DNA of 58,610 nucleotides from Acididesulfobacillus acetoxydans (lineage in GTDB: Bacteria; Bacillota; Desulfitobacteriia; Desulfitobacteriales; Desulfitobacteriaceae): the NCBI RefSeq assembly GCF_900016645.1, contig NZ_CDGJ01000092.1, one strand, 5' to 3'. The translations under genes were made by a program, and so were the position numbers. The notes below the pieces were generated by a model that was not told the DNA's origin, did no database searches, and saw only the letters and a program-made list of their open reading frames with translations. How positions within the stretch are numbered: position 1 is the stretch's first letter; each line of letters begins with the position of its first letter. Below are positions 44,711 through 53,459 of this stretch, one piece after another.

Positions 44711-45562
44711 TCAGCCGGGCTCTCCGCAACTCGCAGATTCAGCCAGCCACTTTTCTGCCGCGTAATCAAGCGGCAGAGTGCGAATGTCTTCCCAGACCCA
44801 ATCATCCACCCAACGCTCTCTGGCGTCAAACTCCTTGAAATATCCCCCACATGTTTGGCAAACCACTATCTCCACGCCGGGGTAACTTTCCGACCGGAGA
44901 TAAGTTTGCTCCTTAGCTTGCTCACTTCCGCAGAGAATACAACCCACCCGCTTACCTGCCCACTCGTGACCGCAAACCCGGCAGAAGAGATGGCGTTTCC
45001 CCACTGGCGGCAAGACCAGGGAAAGGAGCGATTGCTCACCGCAGACCGGACAAACAGGCGATAGCCAATTGTGCCCCGCCGCCTCCAGCTCTTCGGCAGA
45101 GTACTGCCGTCTGGCCAGTCCAGCAACCCCGGCCAAAGCAATCCGCAGCCGTCCCAACATGTCCGCTTCCGCCAAGGTCCCGCTCGCTTTAAACTGCTCA
45201 AACCGCTGAACCGTTTCCTCAGGGCTGCAAGCCCGCCCTGAGGCGGCATTAAGCTTGTGCCAAAGTTCAATCACACTTTTCTCCGGCAAGCGCCCGATCG
45301 TAAAGTAGGGGCGTATTGCCCGGCTCTCGGGCTCACGGCGCCCGTCATCATATGTTTCCCGCGCGTCGGCAGACCTCTTCGAGCGCAGGTCCCCGGAAGC
45401 CGACGCATTCTCAGCCTGCCACGCCAGAACAATCTCCTGTAAGAGCCGGTAAATTCTCCGGGCCTCCCCCAAATCCGGTTCTTCCGTCCGGCTGGCTTTC
45501 TGCCTTTGACCCCGGACTCCATCCGCCACCACTTTTAAGACGTCTCCCCTATGCTCGCTCAT
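44711..45562 (-). CDS. fdhE: Formate dehydrogenase accessory protein FdhE
   Basis: This 283-residue cytoplasmic maturation factor for Tat-exported formate dehydrogenase carries four CxxC pairs in its rubredoxin-like domains: CPVCGEQ, CRVCGHEW, CILCGSE and CQTCGGYF. These are the pattern shown in E. coli FdhE to bind iron. The ATG follows GGGAGGCAGACA. It is the last gene of the fdn operon, 69 bp after fdnI. Confidence 0.92.
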   Translation of the reverse strand: MSEHRGDVLKVVADGVRGQRQKASRTEEPDLGEARRIYRLLQEIVLAWQAENASASGDLRSKRSADARETYDDGRREPESRAIRPYFTIGRLPEKSVIELWHKLNAASGRACSPEETVQRFEQFKASGTLAEADMLGRLRIALAGVAGLARRQYSAEELEAAGHNWLSPVCPVCGEQSLLSLVLPPVGKRHLFCRVCGHEWAGKRVGCILCGSEQAKEQTYLRSESYPGVEIVVCQTCGGYFKEFDARERWVDDWVWEDIRTLPLDYAAEKWLAESASCGEPG

Positions 45563-45614
45563 TGTCTGCCTCCCACCGGACCGAAACTCACGCTTACATA
45601 CGCTCCTAATCGAA

Positions 45615-45645
45615 TCACGAGACTCCCGCTTCTACAAGTGGAAGC
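45615..45645. repeat. Copy B of the dispersed motif, overlapping the fdnI stop
   Basis: TCACGAGACTCCCGCTTCTA then CAAGTGGAAGC closely matches copy A at 14578-14606 (about 24 of 29 positions). CCGCTTC and GAAGCGG can pair. The element supplies the last four codons and stop of fdnI on the minus strand. Confidence 0.55.
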
Positions 45646-46345
45646 GGTTCCCCGTACTCTTGACCTCATTATACCAAGCGGCATGATGGGATTGGGCAAA
45701 TTTCACGGGGACATAGCCGTTTAGCATACCAAAAATTGACGCGCGGGAATCGGGGTGCAGAAGACCGAGGTACATATGCCCGATCACCGCCGCCGTCATC
45801 ACAAACATCGACAAATCGTGAATAGGGTAAGCCCAGCGCACAAGTCCGGGCGGAAAACTCCCCCGAAACCACATGACAATCCCGCTTAAAGTGATGAAAA
45901 CGGAGCCGAAGATCGTGAGCAGCGAATTGATCTTCTCACCGCCGTTAAACTTTCCCTGAGGCGGATACTCGCCATGCCCGCCGAAAAATTCTTTCGGGAA
46001 AGCGCCGATGTGCCGCCGGTCAGCCTTCGAAAAACTGAAGGCCGATTTCAACCATTCCCAATGGTAGCGGGGATCCCCGATGAAGAACATGGCGGCTACT
46101 ACGACAACGAAAATCACGGCGACCACGCGGTGGATCACCCTGGCTGCTTGAACTCCGCCGAAGAGAGAAAGGACTGGGCGAAACCACAAACTCAAAATTC
46201 CCAGACCCGTAATCAGCAGGAGAAAGAAAGAAATCGCGTGCACCCAGTGACTGAACCGCTCCCCGCGCGTAAAACGCAAAACCCGATCTTGCTCTGCCGC
46301 AGCCGAGCTTTTTGAACCTTTTCCCTGTCTGTCCTCAGCAGCCAC
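45632..46345 (-). CDS. fdnI: Formate dehydrogenase cytochrome b subunit (FdnI type)
   Basis: This 237-residue four-helix membrane subunit passes electrons from the Fe-S subunit to menaquinone. Heme-ligand His candidates are in RFSHWVHAISF, RVIHRVVAV, YPIHDLSMF and VIGHMYLG. The C-terminal SHHAAWYNEV is conserved in the family. The GTG start shares its G with the fdnH stop (TAGTG) and follows AAAGGAGGG, so translation is coupled. Confidence 0.93.
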   Translation of the reverse strand: MAAEDRQGKGSKSSAAAEQDRVLRFTRGERFSHWVHAISFFLLLITGLGILSLWFRPVLSLFGGVQAARVIHRVVAVIFVVVVAAMFFIGDPRYHWEWLKSAFSFSKADRRHIGAFPKEFFGGHGEYPPQGKFNGGEKINSLLTIFGSVFITLSGIVMWFRGSFPPGLVRWAYPIHDLSMFVMTAAVIGHMYLGLLHPDSRASIFGMLNGYVPVKFAQSHHAAWYNEVKSTGNRFHL

Positions 46346-47169
46346 TACTTTTTCCCTCCTTTCGCAGAACGGCGTTCCCCGCCGTCCGGCGGACCGCCTT
46401 CCCGCCGATAACCGCCTCGGAGCAAGTTACCCAAGACTCCGACGACCACTGCGGCCGCGGCCCCGCCCACGGCCACAGTTCCCACCGGCCGGATGACATC
46501 TTGCCACAGCGTCAGAGAGACGGGAACGGCCGGGTGCTGCGGCAAATGGTAGACCTCAGGCGCATCGAGCAGGAGATAGACATAGGTCGTCCCTCCCATC
46601 TCCTGCTCGCCGTAAAGCCGGGCCCGGGGGTAACGCCGGCGGACTTCGTTCAGACGCTCTTTCGCTTTGGCCAGCAGCGCTTCCCGCTCTCCGTATTGAA
46701 GAGCACCGGGCTGACAGGTCTGGACGCAGGCCGGGGTCAAACCGTTCTCCACCCGGTCCACGCAGCCGGTACACTTGTAGGCCTTTTTGCGAACGGCATC
46801 CACTTTAGGTACCCCGAAGGGGCAGTTTTCCGCACAATACCCGCAGCCGATGCATTTGTCCTGATCAATGACCACCAGACCGTCAGCACTCTTGCTGATG
46901 GCTTTCGATGTACAGGCTTTGAGACAGGCGGGATCCCCGCAGTGAAAACACTGAGCCTTGCGCATAAAGAAATCCATGGTTTTGTTGCGGTACAGTTCGA
47001 TAAAGGTCACATAGGTCCAGGTCTTGGGGGTGAAATCCTTCATGGTCTGATAGCTCTCAATGAGATGGGTCTTCTCAGCCGGCAGATCGTTCCATTCCTT
47101 GCAGGCGACCGTACAGGCTTTACACCCCGTGCACTTGGATGTATCCGCAAAAATCATTTTTCTCGCCAT
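46345..47169 (-). CDS. fdnH: Formate dehydrogenase iron-sulfur subunit (FdnH type)
   Basis: This 274-residue electron-transfer subunit has four ferredoxin-type clusters: CTGCKACTVAC, CFHCGDPACLKAC, CIGCGYCAENC and CTGCVDR...CVQTC. A C-terminal membrane helix (about 228-250) would anchor it to the complex. The ATG at 47169 lies 1 nt after the fdnG stop and follows GAGGAGGGCGTAGG. Confidence 0.94.
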   Translation of the reverse strand: MARKMIFADTSKCTGCKACTVACKEWNDLPAEKTHLIESYQTMKDFTPKTWTYVTFIELYRNKTMDFFMRKAQCFHCGDPACLKACTSKAISKSADGLVVIDQDKCIGCGYCAENCPFGVPKVDAVRKKAYKCTGCVDRVENGLTPACVQTCQPGALQYGEREALLAKAKERLNEVRRRYPRARLYGEQEMGGTTYVYLLLDAPEVYHLPQHPAVPVSLTLWQDVIRPVGTVAVGGAAAAVVVGVLGNLLRGGYRREGGPPDGGERRSAKGGKK

Positions 47170-47170
47170 C

Positions 47171-50100
47171 CTACGCCCTCCTCACATTGACCAGGCAGAC
47201 TTTCGTCTCCGGGGTCCCCGCCCCCGGATCCAAGGAGGCAATAGTCAACTCATTCGTGCTGGGACCGGGGCTTAGAGAGGCAAAGCCCCAACTCCAGGGC
47301 ATACCAATCGTCTCCGTCTCCCTGCCGTTAACTTTGTAAGTCTGGAGGCGGTCTGTCACCAGACAGCGTACCGTCACTTTCCCCCGGGCAGAGGAAACTT
47401 CCACCTTGTCCCCTTCGCGCACGCCGATTTTAGCAGCCAGGTTCCTGCTCATCTCGGCAAAAGGCTCCGGCATAAGCTCGTTGAGCCAGGGAATATTCCG
47501 GGTGACACCCCCGGCACAGAACTGTTCCACAACGCCGTAGGTCGTAAGGACATAAGGGAAGTCCTCCGCTTTCCCCTTTTTTTGGATCTCCGGAAACGCA
47601 GACGGAACCAGAGCAGTCGGACTGGCCGAAACTTGCGCATGCAAGAGGTTCTCCGTGGGGCTCTCCGTCGGCTCATAAAACTCCGGCAACGGACCGTCGA
47701 CACAGAGACCGGCCGGGCGGATGCCGATGACAGGCTGCCCGTTCGCGGGAGGTGCCGCGGGCAGACCACTCGTATACTTGGCGGCAAAGAGACGCCCTAA
47801 TCCCTCCGGATTCATGCGGAAAGACTGCTTTCCTTCCGGTGTCTTGGGGCCTTTGGTTTTATCCACGACATCCGGACCGTCATTCCCCAGCCAGAGACTT
47901 TTCGCGCTATCCCACCAAACGAGCTTGCGCCTCGGATCAACCGGCTGCCCGTCGACATCACAGGAAGCGCGGTTGTAGAGAATACGGATATTGGCGGGCC
48001 AGGCAAAAGACCAGTTATTGAAGAGCCCCAAATGGGACGGGTCAGTGTTGTTGCGCCGAGCCGCCAAATTGCCGTTGCCCGTGACGCCGGCATAAATCCA
48101 ACAACCGGTGGACACATCCCCCACAGGCGCTTTCAGGTAATCCGCCAAGGTCGGCAGCAGCTTGCCGCTAGTTTCATCGTACCCGTTCAGTTCTTGCAGA
48201 ACTTTCAAGGCACTCGGTTCTTCGCCGTAGTCCCAGCGGGCCTTGAGAATCGGGGCGTCTTTGGCCGCAGCGCTTCCCGCATAGAGCCGGCGAATCCTCT
48301 TAAACAGGGCGTCCAGCAGATCTAAATCGGGCTTGGCCTCGCCCAAGGGTTTTATGGCCGCTTCTTTCCACTGAATCCAGCGCGAAGAATTAGTCAGGGA
48401 ACCCGCTTTTTCATAGACAAAGGCGGCGGGAAACATAATGACTTCCGTCTTGATCTCCGAGGGATTGACACCGGGCTCCCGCCAGAACTGGGCCGTTTCG
48501 ACTTCAAACAGATCGGAGACAACCATCATGTCGAGCTTGGTCAGGGCCGAGCGCACGAGCTGCCGATTAGCAATAGAAACAAGCGAGTTGGAACCCATGT
48601 TGAAAAGGAGCTTGAACTGCCCTTTCTCCATTAGTTCGAACATCTTCACCATGGTGGCGTTCATAGCCGGGTTGATCTTGGGCAAATAGTCGAAAGCGTA
48701 GTCGTTGGCTTTGGTCGCGTTTTCACCATACCAAGCTTTTAACAGAGAAACCAAGGGCTTCACCTGAATCGACCCGTTGCGGGCCGCATAATCCTGCAGG
48801 TTCTTGTCCGTACTAATCGGCGCCGGTAAATAGCCCGGCAGGTTATTAAAAAGATTCGCCATATCGGTCGAACCCTGAACGTTGGGTTCTCCCCGCAAGG
48901 CATTGACTCCTCCTCCCGCTTTGCCGATATTGCCCAGGAGAAGCTGAATAATAGCATAAGCCCGGATTCCCTGCACCGCCGTAGTGTGCTGGGTCATACC
49001 CAAAGCGTAAAGAATCGTACCCGGCTTCCTCTTGGCGAACGTCTCGGCGATTAACTCAATCGTCTGGGCCGGGATGCCGGTAATTTTTTCGGCAGTCTCA
49101 AAACTATAACGGGAATAGTGTGCTTTGAGTTTGGCGAAGACAGAATCCGGGTCTTCCAGAGAGGCCGCGGTCAAAGGCTTTTGGTCAGGACCCAGCTGAT
49201 AGCTCCAGCTATCCACCCCGTACTTACGGCTCTTAATGTCAAAACCGGAAAAGAGCCCCTCATCAAACCTGTAATCCCGATTGACTTTCAACAAAGCGTT
49301 TGTGTAATTGAGGACGTATTCTTCATCATAGAGTTTGTTGACAATGACGTAATTTATGATGGCACCCAGGTAGGCAATATCAGTCCCCGGGCGTATTTGA
49401 GCGAAGACGTCGGCTTTACTGGCGGTCCGGGTGAAACGCGGATCGACCACGATCATCTTGGCACCCTTCGCCTTGGCTCGGTTTATCCAACGCATGGCAA
49501 TGGGATGATTTTCGGCACAGTTGCTGCCGGCGACGAGAAAGACTTCCGCATTTTGCAGATCAGACCAGGAATTCGTCATGGCTCCCCGGCCAAACGAGGG
49601 TGACAAACTTGCCACCGTCGGGGCGTGTCATATACGGGCCTGGTGTTCGTTATAAGGAACACCCAGTACCCGGCAGAACTTGGAAATGAGGTACGACTCT
49701 TCATTATCTACTTCCGCTGAACCCAGAAAAGCAATCCCCTCCGCGCGGTTCACGGTATAAGAAATCGAATGCCCGCTTTTGGCATCGGGGGTCTCTTCAC
49801 TGGAAAGCCAGGTTGCGTCCCTCACCTCTTTAACTTTTTCAGCCACTCGGTCCAGGGCGTCTTCCCAGGTAATCTCTTCCCAATCCTTCGCACCCGGAGC
49901 CCGGCGGCGGGGTTTCACCACCCGCTGCGGGGAATAGGCCACGGCGCCTAAGCTTGCGCCTTTGGGGCAAAGTGTCCCCTCATTGGTCGGGTGATCCGGG
50001 TCCCCTTCAAGATGAATCAGCTTACCCTCTTTGACATATAAGAGCATCCCGCACCCGCCTGAACAGAAATGACAAATGCTCGGGATCTTTTGGCACCCAT

Positions 50101-50218
50101 CGATTTTCAAGGTATAACCCTTGGCCTGCGCAGCCGCCGGATCGATCCCGACCCCGGCGGCCAGAGCCACAACGGACAAGCCCGTCAATTTCAGAAAACC
50201 GCGGCGCGTAACGTCCAC
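47171..50218 (-). CDS. fdnG: Selenocysteine-containing formate dehydrogenase catalytic subunit (FdnG type), read through UGA
   Basis: This 1015-residue molybdenum/tungsten bis-MGD enzyme oxidises formate to CO2 outside the membrane. A Tat signal (TRRGFLKL) precedes the [4Fe-4S] site Cys49/52/56/84. The frame is interrupted by TGA at 49630-49628, exactly where FdhA/FdnG enzymes carry the metal-ligating Sec or Cys: EHQARI-U-HAPTVASL. Sequence on both sides is intact and in the same frame, so this is Sec197, not a nonsense mutation. A SECIS-like hairpin follows at once. The GTG start follows AAAGGGG. Selenium-insertion genes are not in the window. Confidence 0.95.
49599..49630 (-). promoter_or_regulatory. 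UGA-Sec codon and bacterial SECIS-like hairpin
   Basis: Eleven nt after the UGA (49630-49628), GGUGGCA (49616-49610) pairs with UGUCACC (49605-49599), with one G-U, around loop AGUU. The distance and small apical loop match bacterial SECIS elements recognised by SelB, comparable to E. coli fdhF. Confidence 0.8.
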
Positions 50219-50264
50219 CTGTCGTACCCCTTTCTTTCTCCTTCTTACTTGCTTGCTTTCTTCG

Positions 50265-50460
50265 AGTTATTCCTCCTCCGGCCCGGACCTTTTCCTGCCG
50301 ACTCCTTTTCCGACCCGAATCTCCCCCGACCCATTCCCTCTCCTGCCCAGTCCTTCTTCGCCCCGCTCCTCCTCCGACCCGCTTGCTCTCCTGCCCGGTC
50401 CTTCTCCGACCCAAACCTCCTCCGACCCGCTCCCTCCCCTGCCCGGTCCTCCCCAAACTT
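50265..50460. repeat. Degenerate ~48-bp minisatellite upstream of fdnG
   Basis: Four imperfect units of about 48 bp, pyrimidine-rich on the plus strand, with recurring CCTCCGACCC and CTCCTGCCCGGTCC. Both strands stay open through it, but the encoded Arg/Gly or Ser/Pro strings look non-coding. It occupies the leader between the candidate promoter region and the fdnG start. Confidence 0.75.
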
Positions 50461-50606
50461 GGCTTCCTCTGACCCGTTGCTTGCCGCTTTCCTCAGCCTC
50501 TTTCTCGGCAGCTTTTTTCCGGTTACTTGGTCTTACTCGAGCCTCTGCACTTCTTGAACCGTGAGTCAGACTTCTTGGCCTGGCAAGCTTTCTGACAGCG
50601 CTTTTT

Positions 50607-50635
50607 CGAATATGGACATATTATGCTAATATTCG
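50607..50635. promoter_or_regulatory. Inverted repeat CGAATAT-N15-ATATTCG upstream of the fdn operon
   Basis: Arms at 50607-50613 and 50629-50635 flank an A/T-rich centre that contains CATAAT (minus strand, 50625-50620), a possible -10. The -35 is poor. This could be the operator of fdnGHI-fdhE. No other element is clear in 50461-50742. Confidence 0.45.
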
Positions 50636-50742
50636 GAATGAGCCTCTTATATCCAATTTTACCGGCAATTTATATGCCCGTCACTCTTTGGAACATAAGG
50701 AATATAAAGAACAATAATTATGTAAATAAAGAAAATCCCTTT

Positions 50743-51858
50743 TTACTCCCTTGGTTTTGCTCCCGCGTCCGTAAAAACCGCCTGACCCGTCCGTGAAAAC
50801 AGTTTGACAGGCCGGCCCACCGATCCATACTTCAATTCCCCTTTCAAGGCACCGCACTGTTCCAAAAACTCAAGATAGCGCCGGACGGTGACCCTCGTCA
50901 AGCGAACACCTTCCGCGACCTCCTCGGCCGAAACCGGGCCGACCGCCTTATCTGACAAGAAGACAACTATTTGCCGCAAGGTCGCCTCATTGAGCCCTTT
51001 CGGCAATCCTTTCGGCTCCAACGAATGGCAGATCCGGGCCAAGACATCACCCCCGCTGCCGTCATCCGCACTCGGGCGTGTCTCCGAAAATGAACTTAGG
51101 GGCAAACGCTCAACCATCTGGTTAAATGCGCCTGCCAGTTCTCCAATCTCGCTGGGCCCCCCCACGTCAATCTTTTCGGCCAGATGCCCTGCCGCGACAT
51201 CACGTGTGCTCATGGTGATATTGTGCAGGGGCTCAATGATCACCCTTTGCACGAAAAACCAGGCGAGAAGGCCAACCGCGACCGTAAGTGCGCCGCCTAA
51301 GAGCGCCATTTTCTTCAGAGAATCAGCAATCATCTCCTGGTCATAATTGTGGGAAATACCCACGTAAAACATGCCTACAATGGTCCCGTTATCTGCACGC
51401 AACGGTCTATAAGCCGTTTGAAAAATCTGCCCCACCACATTGGCCTGGCCCAGGTAGTTCTGACCCTCTTTTAAAACTTTCCGGGCGACGACAGAAGAAA
51501 CTTTGGTGCCAATGGCCCGCTCTCCGGTCGAGCCGCGTACGGTTGTGGCCACCCTCGTATCCCCCAGAAAAAAGGTAACAGTGTCCCCCGTCAAACCGGC
51601 TAAGTGGTCCACCAGCGGAATATTATTCGTAATCTCAACCGAACCCTTGTATAAAAGCCCGCCCTCAACACGCCAAGAACCCGGACAGGTCCGGTCGACT
51701 ATTTCGGAACAGGTTGCCAAATCCGTCTTAGCCTTGATTATCGCCGCAGCCAACGCCCTGTCTTTCATGTACCAGCCCAAAACCGCCATGAAACTGACCG
51801 CCAGTAAAAACAAAGAACCGAGAATGAGTACCAGGATTTGCATCTTCAGCGAACGCAA
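50743..51858 (-). CDS. Membrane one-component regulator: sensor region - HAMP - CitB-type winged helix
   Basis: This 371-residue protein has TM1 (7-28), an extracellular region of about 155 residues resembling the single Cache domains of CitA/DcuS kinases and chemoreceptors (conserved GxMFYVGI before the helix), TM2 (183-203) and HAMP (205-257). Instead of a kinase there is a C-terminal helix-turn-helix (283-357) of the type ending CitB/DcuR/DctR regulators: SAEEVAEGVRLTRVTVRRYLEFL...YGSVGRPVK. It appears to bind DNA directly from the membrane. It lies 525 bp upstream of fdnG on the same strand, so it may control formate oxidation (inference). Confidence 0.82.
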   Translation of the reverse strand: MRSLKMQILVLILGSLFLLAVSFMAVLGWYMKDRALAAAIIKAKTDLATCSEIVDRTCPGSWRVEGGLLYKGSVEITNNIPLVDHLAGLTGDTVTFFLGDTRVATTVRGSTGERAIGTKVSSVVARKVLKEGQNYLGQANVVGQIFQTAYRPLRADNGTIVGMFYVGISHNYDQEMIADSLKKMALLGGALTVAVGLLAWFFVQRVIIEPLHNITMSTRDVAAGHLAEKIDVGGPSEIGELAGAFNQMVERLPLSSFSETRPSADDGSGGDVLARICHSLEPKGLPKGLNEATLRQIVVFLSDKAVGPVSAEEVAEGVRLTRVTVRRYLEFLEQCGALKGELKYGSVGRPVKLFSRTGQAVFTDAGAKPRE

Positions 51859-52210
51859 AGTGAAATCCTCCTTCCGTCAGCCCCGGACCGGACGCACCGG
51901 CACCGGCCATTGATGTTCCTCACATTAATCTCCAAACGCCGTCCCGCCGTACTCTGCCGCTATCTGCCACTATATCCATAATTCGCGCAAAAGCCCTGAG
52001 TTCCTGCTTCTGTCAAAACCGGGGTGTAAGTGGTTGTGCGGACCGCCCCCACGCGGAAGACTTTTTCGGTATCGGATCTTTCCGCTCAAAATCTTCTCGT
52101 CAGCGCAATTGTCAGCAATCTACTCTTCTTTAAATTTCTGCGTCCACGCATAAAATGGGACCCGGGCGAACACATTACTACTGGATTTTCTAAGAAAGGA
52201 GCCGTGTCAG
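51859..52210. other. Intergenic region between the sensor and the spore-coat genes
   Basis: It is a divergent upstream region of about 350 bp. I see no clear promoter; AAGAAAGGAGCCGTGTCAG at its end is the ribosome-binding site for the first CotF-like gene. A sporulation sigma (E or K) promoter is expected here but cannot be assigned confidently. Confidence 0.4.
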
Positions 52211-52399
52211 ATGCAAGAACAGATTACCGCCATGGAACTGCAAAACCTGCGGGAGGCTATTGCCGCTCACACTCTCAGCGCCAAAAAGCTGCAGGAATAC
52301 TCGACCCAGGCCAATGATCAGCAAATCAAGCAGATGCTGAGTCAATCTGCCCAGTCTGCCAAAAGCACGAAGCAGCGCTTGATGCAGTTCTTACAATAG
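52211..52399 (+). CDS. Small CotF-like spore coat-associated protein
   Basis: This 62-residue, Gln/Ala-rich, helical protein has the pattern LRxAI-AAHTLSAKKLQEYSTQ of short spore-coat or spore-surface proteins that precede cotF in many Clostridia. It has no signal sequence. The ATG follows AAGGAGCCGTGTCAG. It lies 20 bp before a clear CotF homologue, so the two are co-expressed. Confidence 0.75.
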   Translation: MQEQITAMELQNLREAIAAHTLSAKKLQEYSTQANDQQIKQMLSQSAQSAKSTKQRLMQFLQ

Positions 52400-52419
52400 G
52401 AAAAAGAGAAGGTGATTTT

Positions 52420-52668
52420 ATGCAAGAAAAAGAAATTGTGGCCGATGTCCTCACCGGGCTCAAAGGCAGCTTAGGGAATTACGCCCGGATCATCGCCGAG
52501 ACATCCAATCCTAACCTGCGTCAAACTCTGCAGGAAATCCGAAACGGTGACGAGCAATTTCAGTTTCAGTTAGCGAATGTCGCCATGCAAAAAGGATACT
52601 ATAAGCCGGCCCAAGCCGCTTCAGTCAGCGAGATCACCCAAGTCCGCACTGAACTGTCCCAGGGATAA
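52420..52668 (+). CDS. Spore coat protein, CotF family
   Basis: This 82-residue protein carries the CotF signature: EKEIVADVLTGLKGSLGNYA, NPNLRQTLQEIRNGDEQFQF and KGYYKPAQAAS. It is a structural component of the endospore coat. The ATG is preceded by AGAAGGTGATTTT. It indicates that the host sporulates. Confidence 0.9.
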   Translation: MQEKEIVADVLTGLKGSLGNYARIIAETSNPNLRQTLQEIRNGDEQFQFQLANVAMQKGYYKPAQAASVSEITQVRTELSQG

Positions 52669-52738
52669 GTCCGGTCTGCCGCCGCTGAGATTAAGTGTCC
52701 CAAGCTGCAGCGGCGACATTGCAGAGGCTTGACAGCAT

Positions 52739-52833
52739 CGTTATCCTGCAAGAGGATAACGACATCCGGATAGGTACCTGGCGTAAGCGCCGCAGCTGAC
52801 GTAAGTTTTCTTATCCTGCGGAACAGTTATGCC
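52739..52833. repeat. Perfect 9-bp hairpin and a relative of the 79-bp repeat
   Basis: CGTTATCCT (52739-52747) pairs with AGGATAACG (52753-52761). From 52794 the sequence GCTGACGTAAGTTTTCTTA, then TCCTGCGGAACA and GTTATG, matches the right half of the 79-bp repeats at 15.0-15.2 kb with an 8-bp deletion. A TTGACA at 52729 precedes the hairpin. Confidence 0.7.
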
Positions 52834-52846
52834 TTCCGAAAGAATA

Positions 52847-52889
52847 AATAAGCCTCCGGGGATTGCTAATCCTTCCCCGGAGGCTTATT
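52847..52889. terminator. Bidirectional terminator between cotF and arsR-like genes
   Basis: A perfect 15-bp stem AATAAGCCTCCGGGG (52847-52861)/CCCCGGAGGCTTATT (52875-52889) has A- and T-rich flanks on both sides. It serves the convergent CotF and ArsR-family genes. Confidence 0.9.
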
Positions 52890-52943
52890 TTGCCGGATAA
52901 ATTCTCCCAGCGAAATCAAGGCCAAAACCCTTGCGCCCGAACC

Positions 52944-53270
52944 CTACTTCAATTGCTTCATCAAACGATAGCTGTCTTCTAATTCGTCGCGGATAACTTT
53001 TTGCCCTCTTTCCAGGATTTCCAAGACTTCCGGGTGCTTGATCCTGTACATCACTTTTAAACCGCGCTTCTCCGCTGCGATCACATTTTCCCGCCTCAAT
53101 ACGGCCAAATGCTGGGAAACGTTGGACTGCTCCAACCCAAGTTCATCAATAATCTCGCAAACACAGCGCTCGCCGCTGCCCAAGAACTCCAGGATGCGTA
53201 CCCGTGACGGATGTCCGAGCGCTTTAAACAGATCGCTTTGTTTTGTCCAAATCATCGTCTTCATAGCCAT
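52944..53270 (-). CDS. ArsR/SmtB-family metal- or thiol-responsive repressor
   Basis: This 108-residue dimeric winged-helix repressor has recognition region LGLEQSNVSQHLAVLRRENVI and, in helix 3, ERCVCEI with Cys36 and Cys38, the arsenic/cadmium-type CxC motif. It should leave DNA when As(III), Cd(II) or a related ligand binds. The longest frame starts at a TTG; I prefer ATG 53270 just after GAGGTTTTG. No transporter or reductase gene is adjacent, so its regulon lies elsewhere or is itself only. Confidence 0.9.
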   Translation of the reverse strand: MAMKTMIWTKQSDLFKALGHPSRVRILEFLGSGERCVCEIIDELGLEQSNVSQHLAVLRRENVIAAEKRGLKVMYRIKHPEVLEILERGQKVIRDELEDSYRLMKQLK

Positions 53271-53363
53271 CAAAACCTCACTGTGCTTATTTCTAAGTTA
53301 AACTCGCCAGAATATCTTACTCTGCACACAGATAGATCCTGTTCTCTGTGCGTAAATAGGATA

Positions 53364-53459
53364 ACCACTCTCGGTACGGAGACAGATACCACTCTCGGTA
53401 TGCAGACAGGACCTAATCTCTCTATGACATATTTTATAATATTGTCATATACATGTCAA
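53364..53459 (-). promoter_or_regulatory. arsR-like promoter, inverted-repeat operator and tandem 24-bp repeats
   Basis: Minus strand TTGACA (53459-53454), 17-bp spacer, TAAAAT (53436-53431). Overlapping it is the inverted repeat TATGACA (53423-53429)/TGTCATA (53443-53449), a likely autorepression site. In the leader two tandem 24-bp units (53364-53387 and 53388-53411) share ACCACTCTCGGTA and AGACAG. The region 53460-53906 upstream contains no convincing gene. Confidence 0.65.

Noticed and set aside
49628..50218. fdnG as two genes or a pseudogene
   Set aside because: The TGA is in frame with both halves, lies at the known Sec position and has a SECIS-like hairpin; no sequence is missing between the halves.
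50022..50456. 144-codon minus-strand ORF rich in Arg/Gly
   Set aside because: Its N-terminal half is the degenerate minisatellite and its C-terminal half overlaps fdnG out of frame; no domain or ribosome-binding site.
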